The notes beneath the pieces are model-generated. The model saw only the letters and a list, made by a program, of their open reading frames with translations. It had not been told where the DNA came from and did not search any database. The position numbers and the translations under genes were made by a program. A stretch of DNA of 64,000 nucleotides from contig CALGGO010000112.1 in NCBI GenBank assembly GCA_937916085.1, forward strand, positions 1-64,000, written 5' to 3'. Source of the DNA: an uncultured Prevotellaceae bacterium. Lineage in GTDB: Bacteria > Bacteroidota > Bacteroidia > Bacteroidales > Muribaculaceae. Positions 1-10,200 of this stretch are shown here, in pieces (positions within the stretch are counted from its first letter, which is position 1; each line of letters opens with the position of its first letter).

Positions 1-17
1 GGCCGGCTGTTTTTTAC

Positions 18-90
18 ACGGGAATAGTTCAGTTGGTAGAACGACGGTCTCCAAAACCGTAGGTCGTGAGTTCGAGTCTTACTTCCCGTG
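18..90 (+). tRNA. tRNA-Trp (anticodon CCA)
   Basis: The cloverleaf folds fully. The acceptor stem ACGGGAA (18-24) pairs with TTCCCGT (83-89). The D stem is GTTC/GAAC, the anticodon stem ACGGT/ACCGT holds loop CTCCAAA with anticodon CCA at 51-53, and the T stem is GTGAG/CTTAC around TTCGAGT. The 3' CCA is not encoded, because CTA follows the discriminator G at 90. A tRNA-Trp directly before secE is a common arrangement in bacteria and supports the call. Confidence 0.97.
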
Positions 91-110
91 CTAATTATCT
101 AAAAAAGAAA

Positions 111-311
111 ATGAAAAAATACAAGATACTTACGGACATTGAGGAATCTTATAACGAGCTCGTTCATAAGGTTTCTTGGCCAACTAAGAGTGAGCTGGTC
201 AATAGCACAATAGTGGTAATGGTAGCTTCCGTCATTGCTGCTCTCATATTATGGCTTATTGACCTGTTTCTGAACTTCGTGATGGGTCAGGTTTACGGTC
301 TGGCAGGTTAA
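111..311 (+). CDS. secE: Preprotein translocase subunit SecE
   Basis: SecE clamps the SecY channel of the inner-membrane Sec translocon. The 66-residue protein is the short single-span form. An N-terminal amphipathic stretch with the family's VSWPTKSEL motif (about residues 22-30) is followed by one hydrophobic segment (about 34-56). The start is ATG 111, because an earlier in-frame start at 66 lies inside the tRNA gene. It lies 20 bases after tRNA-Trp and upstream of nusG in the classical order. Confidence 0.95.
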   Translation: MKKYKILTDIEESYNELVHKVSWPTKSELVNSTIVVMVASVIAALILWLIDLFLNFVMGQVYGLAG

Positions 312-462
312 TGACCGGTCTCGCCCCGTCAAAACAGTGGGGGGTGCGCCGGGCATGACAATGCCTACTCGTAGCAGTGCTTGACACATTGCGCGGTTTT
401 TTCTCACAGAGTGTGAATTTATAGCATTTAATTTTCAATTTCGCTAAACTACAGTGTAATCA

Positions 463-1017
463 ATGGCTGAAAACAAAAATCTTCAGTGGTATGTTCTGCG
501 TGCCATCTCGGGAAAAGAGGCAAAGGTCAAGGAGATGCTTGACGCGGCATGTAAGAATACCGACCTGGGCAAGTATGTGGCACAGGTATTGATACCTACC
601 GAGAAGGTCTATACGACACGTGGAGGAAAGAAGGTGCTCAAAGAGCGCAATCTGTTCTCGGGATATGTGTTTGTGCAGGCCGTGCTCCGTGGCGATGTGG
701 AGGATTATTTGCGCAACACCACCAACGTCATCGACTTCGTGCGCAGCCGTGACGCCAACCGCAAGCCCGAGCCCATTCGCGAGAGCGATATCGCACGCAT
801 GCTCAATGCTGCCGAGGGCGAGGACAGCGGCGACGCCTCGTCGCCCAACGATTATATCGTGGGCGAGACTGTTAAGGTCAATGACGGACCTTTCAGCGGT
901 TTCACTGGTGAGATCGAGGAGGTTAACCGTGAGCGCCTCAAGCTCAAGGTTATGGTGAAGGTCTTTGGAAGGCCCACACCTCTGGAGTTGGATAATTCGC
1001 AGGTAACGCGAGAGTGA
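463..1017 (+). CDS. nusG: Transcription termination/antitermination factor NusG
   Basis: NusG binds the RNA polymerase clamp and couples transcription to Rho or to ribosomal S10. The 184 residues show an N-terminal NGN domain (about 6-120, starting WYVLRAISGKEAKV, with the LFSGYVFV strand) and a C-terminal KOW domain (about 130-184, GETVKVNDGPFSGFTGEI). Bacteroidota also carry NusG paralogs in capsule loci, but the position between secE and rplK marks this as the housekeeping copy. The 151-base gap after secE shows no clear gene. Confidence 0.96.
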   Translation: MAENKNLQWYVLRAISGKEAKVKEMLDAACKNTDLGKYVAQVLIPTEKVYTTRGGKKVLKERNLFSGYVFVQAVLRGDVEDYLRNTTNVIDFVRSRDANRKPEPIRESDIARMLNAAEGEDSGDASSPNDYIVGETVKVNDGPFSGFTGEIEEVNRERLKLKVMVKVFGRPTPLELDNSQVTRE

Positions 1018-1096
1018 GCCTCCTAATGTTACGTGGGAGGGCACGCCTATCGCAACTTGTTTATTAATTATATAAACATTTTAGAAATTTAGAACA

Positions 1097-1540
1097 ATGG
1101 CTAAAGAAATTGCTGGACAGATCAAATTACAGATTAAAGGTGGAGCCGCAAACCCTTCACCCCCAGTAGGACCTGCACTTGGTGCTAAGGGTATCAACAT
1201 CATGGAGTTTTGCAAGCAATTCAATGCCCGCACACAAGCTAGCGCCGGTAAGGTGTTGCCAGTGGTAATCACTTATTATGCCGACAAGAGTTTTGACTTC
1301 ATCGTCAAGACATCGCCCGCTGCCGTGCAGCTGCTCGACGCCGCCAAGATTAAGGGCGGTTCGGGTGAGCCTAACCGCAAGAAGGTGGCTAGCGTCACTT
1401 GGGAGCAGATTCAAGCAATTGCTGAGGACAAAATGCCTGATTTGAACTGTTTTACTCTAGCTTCGGCTATGAGAATGGTTGCTGGTACAGCAAGAAGTAT
1501 GGGTATCACCGTAAAGGGTCAATTCCCTGAGAACATTTAA
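1097..1540 (+). CDS. rplK: 50S ribosomal protein L11
   Basis: L11 binds the GTPase-associated centre of 23S rRNA. The 147-residue protein has the N-terminal proline-rich signature (SPPVGPALGAKGINIMEFCK, about residues 21-40) and the C-terminal rRNA-binding domain ending MGITVKG. The length is normal. The 79-base gap before it contains a small hairpin (CCTCC...GGAGG, about 1020-1040) of unknown role. rplA follows after 15 bases, so the two are co-transcribed. Confidence 0.97.
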   Translation: MAKEIAGQIKLQIKGGAANPSPPVGPALGAKGINIMEFCKQFNARTQASAGKVLPVVITYYADKSFDFIVKTSPAAVQLLDAAKIKGGSGEPNRKKVASVTWEQIQAIAEDKMPDLNCFTLASAMRMVAGTARSMGITVKGQFPENI

Positions 1541-1555
1541 AACTTCAATTGAACT

Positions 1556-2251
1556 ATGAGTAAACTGACAAAAAACCACAAGTTAGCAAAGGAGAAGATT
1601 GAAGCCGGGAAGAGTTACACCCTTTTAGAGGCCGCCACTTTGTTGAAGGAAATCACCTACACAAAGTTCAACGCCTCGGCCGATATCGATGTACGTCTTG
1701 GTGTAGATCCCCGCAAGGCTGACCAGAACGTGCGTGGCGTAGTATCACTGCCTAACGGCACTGGTAAGACCGTTCGCGTGCTCGTTATGTGTACTGCCGA
1801 CGCCGAGGCCGCAGCCAAGGAAGCTGGAGCCGACTATGTAGGTCTTGACGAGTATATCGACAAGATCAAAGGCGGCTGGACCGACGTTGATGTTATCATC
1901 ACTCAGCCACAATGCATGGGCAAGCTTGGTCCTTTGGGCCGCATACTTGGTCCCCGTGGCTTGATGCCTAACCCCAAGAGTGGCACTGTGACTCCTGATG
2001 TCGCAAAGGCTGTGAAAGAGGTTAAGCAGGGTAAGATTGACTTCAAGGTTGACAAGAAAGGTATCGTTCACACTTCAATAGGCAGAATGTCGTTCACCCC
2101 CGAGCAAATCAAGGAGAACGCGCAGGCTTTCATCAACACATTGGTGAAACTCAAGCCCAACACTGCCAAGGGTACCTATCTGAAGAGTATTTATCTTTCA
2201 AGCACAATGAGTCCTGGTATCAAGATTGATGTCAAGTCGATTGACGCTTAA
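1556..2251 (+). CDS. rplA: 50S ribosomal protein L1
   Basis: L1 forms the mobile L1 stalk near the E site, and in many bacteria it represses its own operon by binding the mRNA. The 231-residue length is typical. The protein carries the conserved LGPLGRILGPRGLMPNPKSGTV segment (about residues 124-145) that identifies the family. It sits 15 bases after rplK and 19 bases before rplJ. I did not identify an L1 mRNA-binding site. Confidence 0.97.
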   Translation: MSKLTKNHKLAKEKIEAGKSYTLLEAATLLKEITYTKFNASADIDVRLGVDPRKADQNVRGVVSLPNGTGKTVRVLVMCTADAEAAAKEAGADYVGLDEYIDKIKGGWTDVDVIITQPQCMGKLGPLGRILGPRGLMPNPKSGTVTPDVAKAVKEVKQGKIDFKVDKKGIVHTSIGRMSFTPEQIKENAQAFINTLVKLKPNTAKGTYLKSIYLSSTMSPGIKIDVKSIDA

Positions 2252-2270
2252 TTTTAATCAAGAAGAAGAC

Positions 2271-2795
2271 ATGAGAAAGGAAGATAAAGCAAAACAGATA
2301 GAGGCAATTAAAGGCTTACTTGCCGATTATAGTTGCGTGTACCTCACCGAGACCACCGCTCTCAACGCCGAGAAGACTGTGGAGCTGCGCCGTGCAGCTT
2401 TCAAGAACGACGTGAAGATGGTGGTAGTGAAGAACACCTTGTTGAAAAAGGCTATGGAGCAGATGGATATGGACTACAGTGGTCTCTACGACTCACTGGC
2501 AGGTCCCACCACCTTGATGCTTAGCAACACAGGTAATGCTCCCGCTAAACTTATCAAGAGTTTCCGCCAGAAGAAAGAGACACTTCCCGCGCTGAAAGCC
2601 GCCTACGTTGAGGAGACTGCTTATGTGGGTGCCGACCAGCTCGAAGTGCTCGCTACCATCAAGAGCAAGAACGAGCTTATCGCCGACGTTGTGGCATTGC
2701 TGCAATCGCCTGCTAAGAACGTCATCAGCGCTCTCCAGAGTGGTGGCAACAAGCTGCACGGAATTCTGGAAACATTATCAAATAAAGAAAATTAA
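2271..2795 (+). CDS. rplJ: 50S ribosomal protein L10
   Basis: L10 anchors the L7/L12 dimers to the ribosome. ATG 2271 (MRKEDKAKQIE) gives 174 residues, normal for the family. An upstream in-frame ATG at 2226 would overlap rplA and add an unrelated N terminus, so it is rejected. An AGAAGA stretch sits just before the chosen start. The protein has the usual globular N-terminal domain (VVKNTLLKKAM, LAGPTTLML) and a C-terminal helix (about 140-174) that recruits L7/L12. Confidence 0.96.
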   Translation: MRKEDKAKQIEAIKGLLADYSCVYLTETTALNAEKTVELRRAAFKNDVKMVVVKNTLLKKAMEQMDMDYSGLYDSLAGPTTLMLSNTGNAPAKLIKSFRQKKETLPALKAAYVEETAYVGADQLEVLATIKSKNELIADVVALLQSPAKNVISALQSGGNKLHGILETLSNKEN

Positions 2796-2821
2796 TAACA
2801 AATCAATTAAATCATACAATC

Positions 2822-3199
2822 ATGGCAGATTTAAAAGCTTTTGCAGAACAATTAGTTAATCTTTCAGTTAAGGAAGTAAACGAGCTCGCTCAGATCCTTA
2901 AGGATGAATATGGTATTGAACCAGCTGCTGCAGCTGTTGCAGTTGCCGCAGGTCCCGCCGCTGGTGGTGCTGCTGCCGAGGAGGAGAAGTCTTCTTTCGA
3001 CGTAGTGCTTAAGGCCGCTGGTCCCAACAAGCTCAAAGTTATCAAGCTCGTGAAGGAGCTCACTGGTCTTGGCTTGAAGGAAGCTAAGGCTCTCGTTGAC
3101 GAGGCTCCAAGCAATGTTAAGGAAGGTCTGGCTAAGGCCGAGGCTGAGGGCTTGAAGCAACAACTCGAAGCTGAAGGAGCTGAAGTTGAACTTAAATAA
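2822..3199 (+). CDS. rplL: 50S ribosomal protein L7/L12
   Basis: This is the multicopy stalk protein that recruits translation GTPases. The 125 residues comprise an N-terminal dimerization helix region (1-35), an Ala/Gly-rich hinge (about 36-55) and the compact C-terminal domain (about 56-125) with the family's KLKVIKLVKELTGLGLKEAK stretch. It follows rplJ by 26 bases and ends 24 bases before a strong hairpin that probably sets the ribosomal-protein to polymerase transcript ratio. Confidence 0.97.
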   Translation: MADLKAFAEQLVNLSVKEVNELAQILKDEYGIEPAAAAVAVAAGPAAGGAAAEEEKSSFDVVLKAAGPNKLKVIKLVKELTGLGLKEAKALVDEAPSNVKEGLAKAEAEGLKQQLEAEGAEVELK

Positions 3200-3223
3200 T
3201 ACTGCCTGCTAAGCAGGTAAAAT

Positions 3224-3266
3224 GGTTAAGAATCTCAAGCGATTGTCGATTCTTAACCTTTTTGTG
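3224..3266 (+). terminator. Attenuator/terminator hairpin after rplL
   Basis: GGTTAAGAATC (3224-3234) pairs perfectly with GATTCTTAACC (3248-3258), and a T run follows. Placed between rplL and rpoB, it probably acts as a partial terminator, as in the E. coli rplL-rpoB gap. The partial activity is inferred. Confidence 0.8.
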
Positions 3267-3278
3267 TCTTTTTTTTTC

Positions 3279-3350
3279 AGGTGGGCGTTAGGCCCTTTAG
3301 ACACAGGGAGTGTTCAATCATTTTGCGACATCTACACCCACCTATTTTTT
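3279..3350 (+). promoter_or_regulatory. Structured rpoB leader
   Basis: AGGTGGG (3279-3285) can pair with CCCACCT (3337-3343), closing a roughly 50-base loop, and a T-rich stretch (ATTTTTTATTTTG) follows. This is a second potential intrinsic-terminator-like structure between the rplL hairpin and the rpoB ATG at 3381. I do not recognise it as a named RNA family. Confidence 0.4.
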
Positions 3351-3380
3351 ATTTTGAGTTCACCTTAATTTTATTTTTCA

Positions 3381-6300
3381 ATGTCAGTTTCCAAAACACA
3401 ACGCGTAAATTTTGCACGTGTCAAGAATCCTTATCCTTATCCCGATTTCCTTGAAGTGCAATTACAGTCTTTCAGAGACTTTCTGCAATTAGATACTCCT
3501 ACAGAGAAAAGAAAAAACGAGGGACTCTATAAAGTGTTCAGCGAGAATTTCCCCATTGCGGACACTCGCAACAACTTTGTCCTTGAATTCCTTGATTATT
3601 TTATCGATCCGCCGCGCTACACAGTGGAGGAGTGCCTCGACCGAGGGTTGACCTACAGTGTCCCCTTGAAGGCAAAGCTCAAGCTCTACTGTACCGACCC
3701 CGACCATGAGGACTTTGCCACCGTTGTCCAGGACGTGTACCTGGGAGCCATCCCTTACATGACCGACAAGGGTACTTTTGTCATCAACGGAGCCGAGCGT
3801 GTCATCGTTTCTCAGCTGCACCGCTCTCCGGGCGTGTTCTTTGGTCAGAGCGTGCATGCCAACGGCACCAAGCTCTATTCGGCGCGCATCATCCCCTTCC
3901 GCGGCAGCTGGATCGAGTTTGCCACCGATATCAACAACGTGATGTATGCCTACATCGACCGCAAGAAGAAGTTGCCCGTTACAACACTGCTTCGCTCGAT
4001 AGGTCTGGAGACCGATAACGACATCATCAAGATATTTGGGCTGGCCGAAGAGATTAAAGTGAACAAGACCAACCTCAAGAAGGCAGTAGGCCGCAAGCTT
4101 GCCGCCCGCGTGCTCAAGTCGTGGAACGAAGACTTCGTTGACGAGGACACCGGTGAGGTGGTATCTATTGAGCGTAATGATGTTGTTGTTGACCGCGACA
4201 CCATCATCGAGGAGGATAACATTGAGGAAATCCTTGACTCGGGCGTTCAGACTATCCTCCTTCACAAGGAAGATATCAACACAGGAGAGTACCAGATTAT
4301 CTTCAATACTCTCAACAAAGACACTTGCAACAGCGAGAAAGAGGCCATCAACTACGTCTATCGCCAGTTGCGCAATGCCGAGCCACCCGATGACGCCAGT
4401 GCTCGCGAAGTCATCAACAACCTGTTCTTCAGCGAGAAGCGTTATGACTTGGGTGACGTGGGCCGTTTCCGCATCAACAAGAAGCTGGGTCTCACCACCC
4501 CCGACGACGTGCGAGTGCTCACCAAGGAAGACATCATCGAGATCATCAAGTATCTCATTGGCCTTATCAACAGCAAGACCGATGTCGATGATATCGACCA
4601 CTTGAGCAACCGTCGCGTGCGCACTGTGGGCGAGCAGCTCTACAACCAGTTTGGTGTGGGCTTGGCACGCATGTCGCGCACTATCCGTGAGCGCATGAAC
4701 GTGCGCGACAACGAGGTGTTCACCCCCATCGACCTTATCAACGCCAAGACGATATCGTCGGTAATCAACACCTTCTTCGGCACCAATGCCTTGTCGCAGT
4801 TCATGGACCAGACCAACCCTCTGGCTGAGATTACCCACAAGCGCCGTATGAGCGCTCTGGGTCCTGGCGGCCTGTCGCGTGAGCGTGCCGGTTTCGAAGT
4901 TCGTGACGTGCATTACACTCACTATGGCCGTCTGTGTCCTATCGAGACTCCTGAGGGACCAAACATTGGTCTTATTTCTTCGCTTTGCATCTATGCCAAG
5001 ATTAATAAGCTGGGATTTATCGAGACTCCTTACCGCAAGGTTGAGAATTCTAAGGTAAATCTCAACAATGATGAGATTGTTTATCTCACCGCCGAGAGCG
5101 AGGAGAGCAACATCATCGCGCAGGGTAACGCGCCACTTAACGAGGACGGCACATTTATGAATAATCGCGTGAAAGCGCGTCTTGATGCCGACTTCCCCGT
5201 GGTGTCGCCCGACAAGATTTCGCTCATGGACGTGTCGCCACAGCAGATTGCCTCTATTGCGGCTGCCATGATCCCATTCCTCGAGCATGACGACGCTAAC
5301 CGCGCTCTGATGGGTGCCAACATGATGCGCCAGGCTGTGCCACTGATGCGCAGCGAGTCGCCAATTGTGGGTACCGGCATTGAGAAGCGTCTGGCATTTG
5401 ACAGCCGCACTCAAATTCAGGCCGAGGGAACTGGCGTGATAGAGTATGTTGACGCTAACGTGATACGCATACGCTATGAGCAGACCGAGGACGAAGCTTT
5501 CGTAAGCTTTGAGGAGCCAGTGAAGGAGTACTTCCTGCCCAAGTTCCGCAAGACTAACCAGAGCACCACTATCGACCTGCGTCCTGTGTGTGACAAGGGT
5601 CAGAAGGTGAAGAAGGGCGATATCCTCACCGAGGGATATTCCACCTGCGACGGTGAACTGGCGCTGGGCCGCAACCTCAAGGTGGCTTACATGCCCTGGA
5701 AGGGTTACAACTATGAGGACGCCATCGTGCTTAACGAGCGCATGGTGCGCGAGGACATCCTCACCTCGGTGCATGTAGATGAGTATATCCTTGAGGTGCG
5801 CGAGACTAAGCGCGGTCTCGAGGAACTCACCAGCGATATTCCCAACGTGAGCGAGGACGCCACTAAGGACCTTGACGAGCGTGGTATTATCCGCATTGGC
5901 GCACATGTGCAGCCAGGTGACATCCTCATCGGCAAGATTACACCTAAGGGCGAGAGCGACCCCACTCCCGAGGAGAAGCTGCTGCGCGCCATCTTTGGCG
6001 ACAAGGCAGGCGATGTGAAGGATGCTTCGCTCAAGGCTAATCCATCACTCAAGGGTGTGATTATCAACACTCGCCTCTTTACCCGCGCCATGAAGAAGAG
6101 AAAAGGCAAGGGTGGCGACCCCGTGCTTCAGAAACTCGAGGAGGACTACACTTCTCGCCTCGACAAGGTTAAGAGCCAACTCGTGGAGAAGCTGCTGGTG
6201 CTCACCGAGGGCAAGCAGTCTAATTGCGTTAAGGACTTCCTCGACACCGAGATTATTCCTAAGGGCGCTACCTTCACTGCCGAGGTTCTCAAGAACATCA

Positions 6301-7187
6301 ACTACGACTCGGTGAACCTGAGCAAGTGGACCAGCGACGCGCACACCAACGACATGATTCGCGCTTGTGTGATGAACTATCTGCGCAAGAGCAAGGCCAT
6401 CGACGCCGAGCTGCGCCGCAAGAAGTTTGACCTCTCTATTGGCGATGACCTCCCCTCGGGCATCATGCAGATGGCAAAGGTTTATGTTGCCAAGAAGCGC
6501 AAGATTGGCGTGGGCGATAAGATGGCAGGACGCCACGGTAACAAGGGTATTGTTTCGCGCGTGGTGCGTCAAGAGGATATGCCATTCCTCGCCGACGGTA
6601 CTCCAGTAGATATCGTCCTCAACCCATTGGGTGTGCCTTCGCGCATGAACTTGGGTCAGATTTTTGAGGCCGTGCTCGGATGGGCAGGCCGCGAGCTCGA
6701 CGTTAAGTTTGCCACTCCTATCTTCGACGGTGCATCGCTCGACGACCTTAACGAGTGGACCGACAAGGCTGGGCTGCCTCGCGTGGGCAAGACTTGGCTC
6801 TATGACGGCGGCACTGGCGAGCGCTTCGACCAGCAGGCTACAGTGGGTGTGACCTACATGCTCAAGCTGGGCCACATGGTAGAAGACAAGATGCATGCCC
6901 GCAGCATTGGTCCTTACTCGCTCATCACTCAGCAGCCACTTGGTGGTAAAGCACAGTTTGGTGGTCAGCGTTTCGGTGAGATGGAGGTGTGGGCTCTTGA
7001 GGCCTTTGGCGCCAGCCACGTGCTGCAAGAGATCCTCACCATCAAGAGTGACGATGTCACTGGCCGTAGCCGTGCCTACGAGGCAATTGTTAAGGGTGAT
7101 CCTATGCCAACCCCTGGCATTCCCGAATCTCTCAACGTGCTCCTGCATGAGCTGCGTGGATTGTGCTTGAGTGTAACACTCGATTAA
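3381..7187 (+). CDS. rpoB: DNA-directed RNA polymerase subunit beta
   Basis: This is the beta subunit of the catalytic core. At 1268 residues it is full length for Bacteroidota. The rifampicin region is intact (GTNALSQFMDQ from residue 467). The positions equivalent to E. coli D516, H526 and S531 are D476, H486 and S491, all of the sensitive type. Other signatures are RLCPIETPEGPNIGLI, GYNYEDAIVLNERMV, KVGDKMAGRHGNKG-type residues (about 1045-1055) and the C-terminal QPLGGKAQFGGQRFGEMEVW clamp segment. rpoC follows after 30 bases. Confidence 0.99.
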   Translation: MSVSKTQRVNFARVKNPYPYPDFLEVQLQSFRDFLQLDTPTEKRKNEGLYKVFSENFPIADTRNNFVLEFLDYFIDPPRYTVEECLDRGLTYSVPLKAKLKLYCTDPDHEDFATVVQDVYLGAIPYMTDKGTFVINGAERVIVSQLHRSPGVFFGQSVHANGTKLYSARIIPFRGSWIEFATDINNVMYAYIDRKKKLPVTTLLRSIGLETDNDIIKIFGLAEEIKVNKTNLKKAVGRKLAARVLKSWNEDFVDEDTGEVVSIERNDVVVDRDTIIEEDNIEEILDSGVQTILLHKEDINTGEYQIIFNTLNKDTCNSEKEAINYVYRQLRNAEPPDDASAREVINNLFFSEKRYDLGDVGRFRINKKLGLTTPDDVRVLTKEDIIEIIKYLIGLINSKTDVDDIDHLSNRRVRTVGEQLYNQFGVGLARMSRTIRERMNVRDNEVFTPIDLINAKTISSVINTFFGTNALSQFMDQTNPLAEITHKRRMSALGPGGLSRERAGFEVRDVHYTHYGRLCPIETPEGPNIGLISSLCIYAKINKLGFIETPYRKVENSKVNLNNDEIVYLTAESEESNIIAQGNAPLNEDGTFMNNRVKARLDADFPVVSPDKISLMDVSPQQIASIAAAMIPFLEHDDANRALMGANMMRQAVPLMRSESPIVGTGIEKRLAFDSRTQIQAEGTGVIEYVDANVIRIRYEQTEDEAFVSFEEPVKEYFLPKFRKTNQSTTIDLRPVCDKGQKVKKGDILTEGYSTCDGELALGRNLKVAYMPWKGYNYEDAIVLNERMVREDILTSVHVDEYILEVRETKRGLEELTSDIPNVSEDATKDLDERGIIRIGAHVQPGDILIGKITPKGESDPTPEEKLLRAIFGDKAGDVKDASLKANPSLKGVIINTRLFTRAMKKRKGKGGDPVLQKLEEDYTSRLDKVKSQLVEKLLVLTEGKQSNCVKDFLDTEIIPKGATFTAEVLKNINYDSVNLSKWTSDAHTNDMIRACVMNYLRKSKAIDAELRRKKFDLSIGDDLPSGIMQMAKVYVAKKRKIGVGDKMAGRHGNKGIVSRVVRQEDMPFLADGTPVDIVLNPLGVPSRMNLGQIFEAVLGWAGRELDVKFATPIFDGASLDDLNEWTDKAGLPRVGKTWLYDGGTGERFDQQATVGVTYMLKLGHMVEDKMHARSIGPYSLITQQPLGGKAQFGGQRFGEMEVWALEAFGASHVLQEILTIKSDDVTGRSRAYEAIVKGDPMPTPGIPESLNVLLHELRGLCLSVTLD

Positions 7188-7217
7188 TAGTTAAACATTA
7201 TCTCATTACATTATATC

Positions 7218-10200
7218 ATGGCTTTTAAGAAAGATAATAAGATAAGAAGTAACTTCTCCAAAATTACCATTGGTCTTGCTTCTCCCGACGATATTCTCAG
7301 CAATTCAAAGGGTGAGGTCCTCAAGCCAGAGACTATCAACTACCGCACCTATAAGCCCGAGCGCGACGGCTTGTTCTGCGAGCGCATTTTTGGTCCTGTA
7401 AAGGACTATGAGTGCCATTGCGGCAAGTACAAGCGCATCCGCTACCGCAACATTGTGTGCGACCGATGCGGTGTTGAGGTCACCGAGAAGAAGGTGCGCC
7501 GTGAGCGCAGCGGTCACATCCAGCTCGTGGTGCCTGTGGCACACATCTGGTATTTCCGCTCGCTGCCCAACAAGATTGGTTACTTGCTGGGGTTGCCCAC
7601 CAAGAAACTCGACTCGGTAATCTATTACGAGCGTTACATTGTCATTAACCCAGGTAATGTGGTTATTGATGAGGCATCAGGAAACTTCAACTGGGTTCCT
7701 GGCGTTGCCGAGAGCACTAAGAACCGTGACCAGGCTAATCGTCTGCAGAAGTATGAGCTCCTGAGCGAGGAAGAGTATATGGCCATCCAGGAGAAAATTC
7801 CCGCCGGGAATCGTAACCTGGAGGACAATGACCCCAATAAGTTCATCGCCAAGATGGGCGCTGAGGCAATCTACGACCTGCTTTCAGAGCTTAACCTCGA
7901 CAAACTGTCGAATGACCTGCGCGACCGCGCCAGCCACGAGACATCGCAACAGCGCAAGACCGACGCCCTCAAGCGTCGTCAGGTGGTTGAGATGTTCCGC
8001 ATGAGCAAGAATATGAACCGCCCCGAGTGGATGATTCTCAAGGTGATACCTGTCATTCCACCCGATTTGCGTCCTCTCGTGCCCCTCGATGGTGGCCGTT
8101 TCGCTACTAGCGACCTTAACGACCTGTATCGTCGCGTGATTATCCGCAACAACCGTCTTAAGAGGCTCATCGAGATCAAGGCTCCCGACGTGATTCTGCG
8201 CAACGAGAAGCGCATGCTTCAGGAGGCTGTTGACTCACTGCTCGACAACTCTCGCAAGTCGAGTGCTGTCAAGAGCGATGCCAACCGTCCTCTCAAGTCG
8301 TTGAGCGACAGCTTGAAGGGTAAGCAGGGACGTTTCCGTCAGAACTTGCTCGGTAAGCGTGTTGACTACTCGGCTCGTTCGGTAATCGTGGTAGGTCCAG
8401 AGCTCAAGATGGGTGAGTGCGGTGTGCCTAAGGATATGGCCGCCGAGCTTTACAAGCCTTTTGTAATCCGCAAGCTTATTGAGCGCGGCATCGTGAAGAC
8501 GGTGAAGAGCGCCAAGAAGATTGTCGATCGCAAGGAGCCAGTGGTTTGGGACATCCTTGAGAACGTGATGAAGGGTCATCCCGTACTCCTCAACCGTGCC
8601 CCGACCTTGCACCGCCTCGGTATTCAGGCGTTCCAGCCTAAGCTCATCGAGGGCAAGGCCATTCAGCTGCACCCGCTGGCATGTACTCCATTTAATGCCG
8701 ACTTCGATGGTGACCAGATGGCAGTTCATCTGCCATTGGGCAACGAGGCTATCGTTGAGGCTCAGATGCTTATGCTCATGCCTCACAACATCCTCAATCC
8801 CGCCAATGGTGAGCCTATCACCGTGCCTTCGCAGGATATGGTGCTTGGTCTGTACTACATCACCAAGCTGCGTGAGGGTGCCAAGGGCGAGGGTCTCACA
8901 TTCTACGGCCCCGAGGAGGCAACTATCGCCTTCAACGAGGGCAAGCTGGCGATGAACGCCATCATCTCGGTAATGGTTGATGACGTGGATGCCGACGGCA
9001 ACCCCATTCAGCACATTGTAAAGAACACTTCGGTGGGCCGCATCATCTTCAACAATTGTGTACCCGAAGAATTAGGATATGTAAATGAGGTGATTTCGAA
9101 GAAGTCGCTCAAGAAGATTATCACAAAGGTTATCCGCAACTGTGGTGTGCCTCGCAGTGCCAAGTTCCTTGACGACATCAAGAACCTGGGTTACTACATG
9201 GCATTCAAGGGCGGTCTGTCGTTCAACCTCGACGATGTGCTCGTGCCACCCGAGAAGCAGCAGCTTATCGAGGAGGGCGACGCTCAAGTTGAGGAGGTAA
9301 TGAACAACTACAATATGGGTTTCATTACCGACAACGAGCGCTATAACCAAATTATCGATATCTGGACTCACGTCAACAGCCGTTTGACCGACACCCTGAT
9401 GAAGCAGATCTCGTCCGACAAGCAGGGCTTCAACTCAGTATATATGATGCTTGACTCTGGAGCTCGTGGCTCGCGCGACCAGATCCGTCAGCTCTCAGGT
9501 ATGCGTGGTCTTATGGCGAAGCCACAGAAGAGTGGTGTGGAAGGCGGACGCCAAACTATCGAGAACCCAATTCTTGCAAACTTCAAGGAGGGTCTGTCGG
9601 TGCTTGAGTACTTTATTTCTACTCACGGTGCCCGTAAGGGTCTTGCCGATACCGCTTTGAAGACTGCCGACGCTGGTTACCTTACCCGTCGTCTGGTTGA
9701 CGTAGCCCATGACGTTATTATCAACGAGGAGGACTGCGGCACACTGCGCGGACTCGTTTGCCGCGAGGTGAAGAACAACGACGATGTGGTAGCCACTCTG
9801 GGCGAGCGCATCGTGGGTCGTGTTTCGGTACACGATGTTGTTGACCCCACTACTGGCGAAATAATCGTGGAGGCTGGCGAGGAGATTGGCGACGCAGCCG
9901 CTGAGCGCATCAACAACTCTCCAATCGAGAGTGTGGAGATTCGTTCGGTCCTCACCTGCGAGTCGAAGCATGGCGTTTGTGCTAAGTGCTATGGCCGTAA
10001 CCTGGCTAACCACCGCATGGTTCAGAAGGGCGAGGCAGTGGGCGTGATTGCCGCTCAGTCGATTGGCGAGCCTGGTACTCAGCTTACACTGCGTACCTTC
10101 CACGTTGGTGGTGTGGCAAGTAACATTGCTGCCGTTAGCAAAATGACATCTAAGTATGACGGTCGTCTGGAGATAGAAGAGCTTCGTACTGTTACCGACA

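Noticed and set aside
312..462. Possible small gene between secE and nusG
   Set aside because: No start with support and no conserved protein; only short palindromic words are present.
3489..5906. Long minus-strand ORF of 805 codons opposite rpoB
   Set aside because: It lies entirely antisense to rpoB, has no start signals or recognisable domains, and reflects GC-rich third positions of the sense gene.
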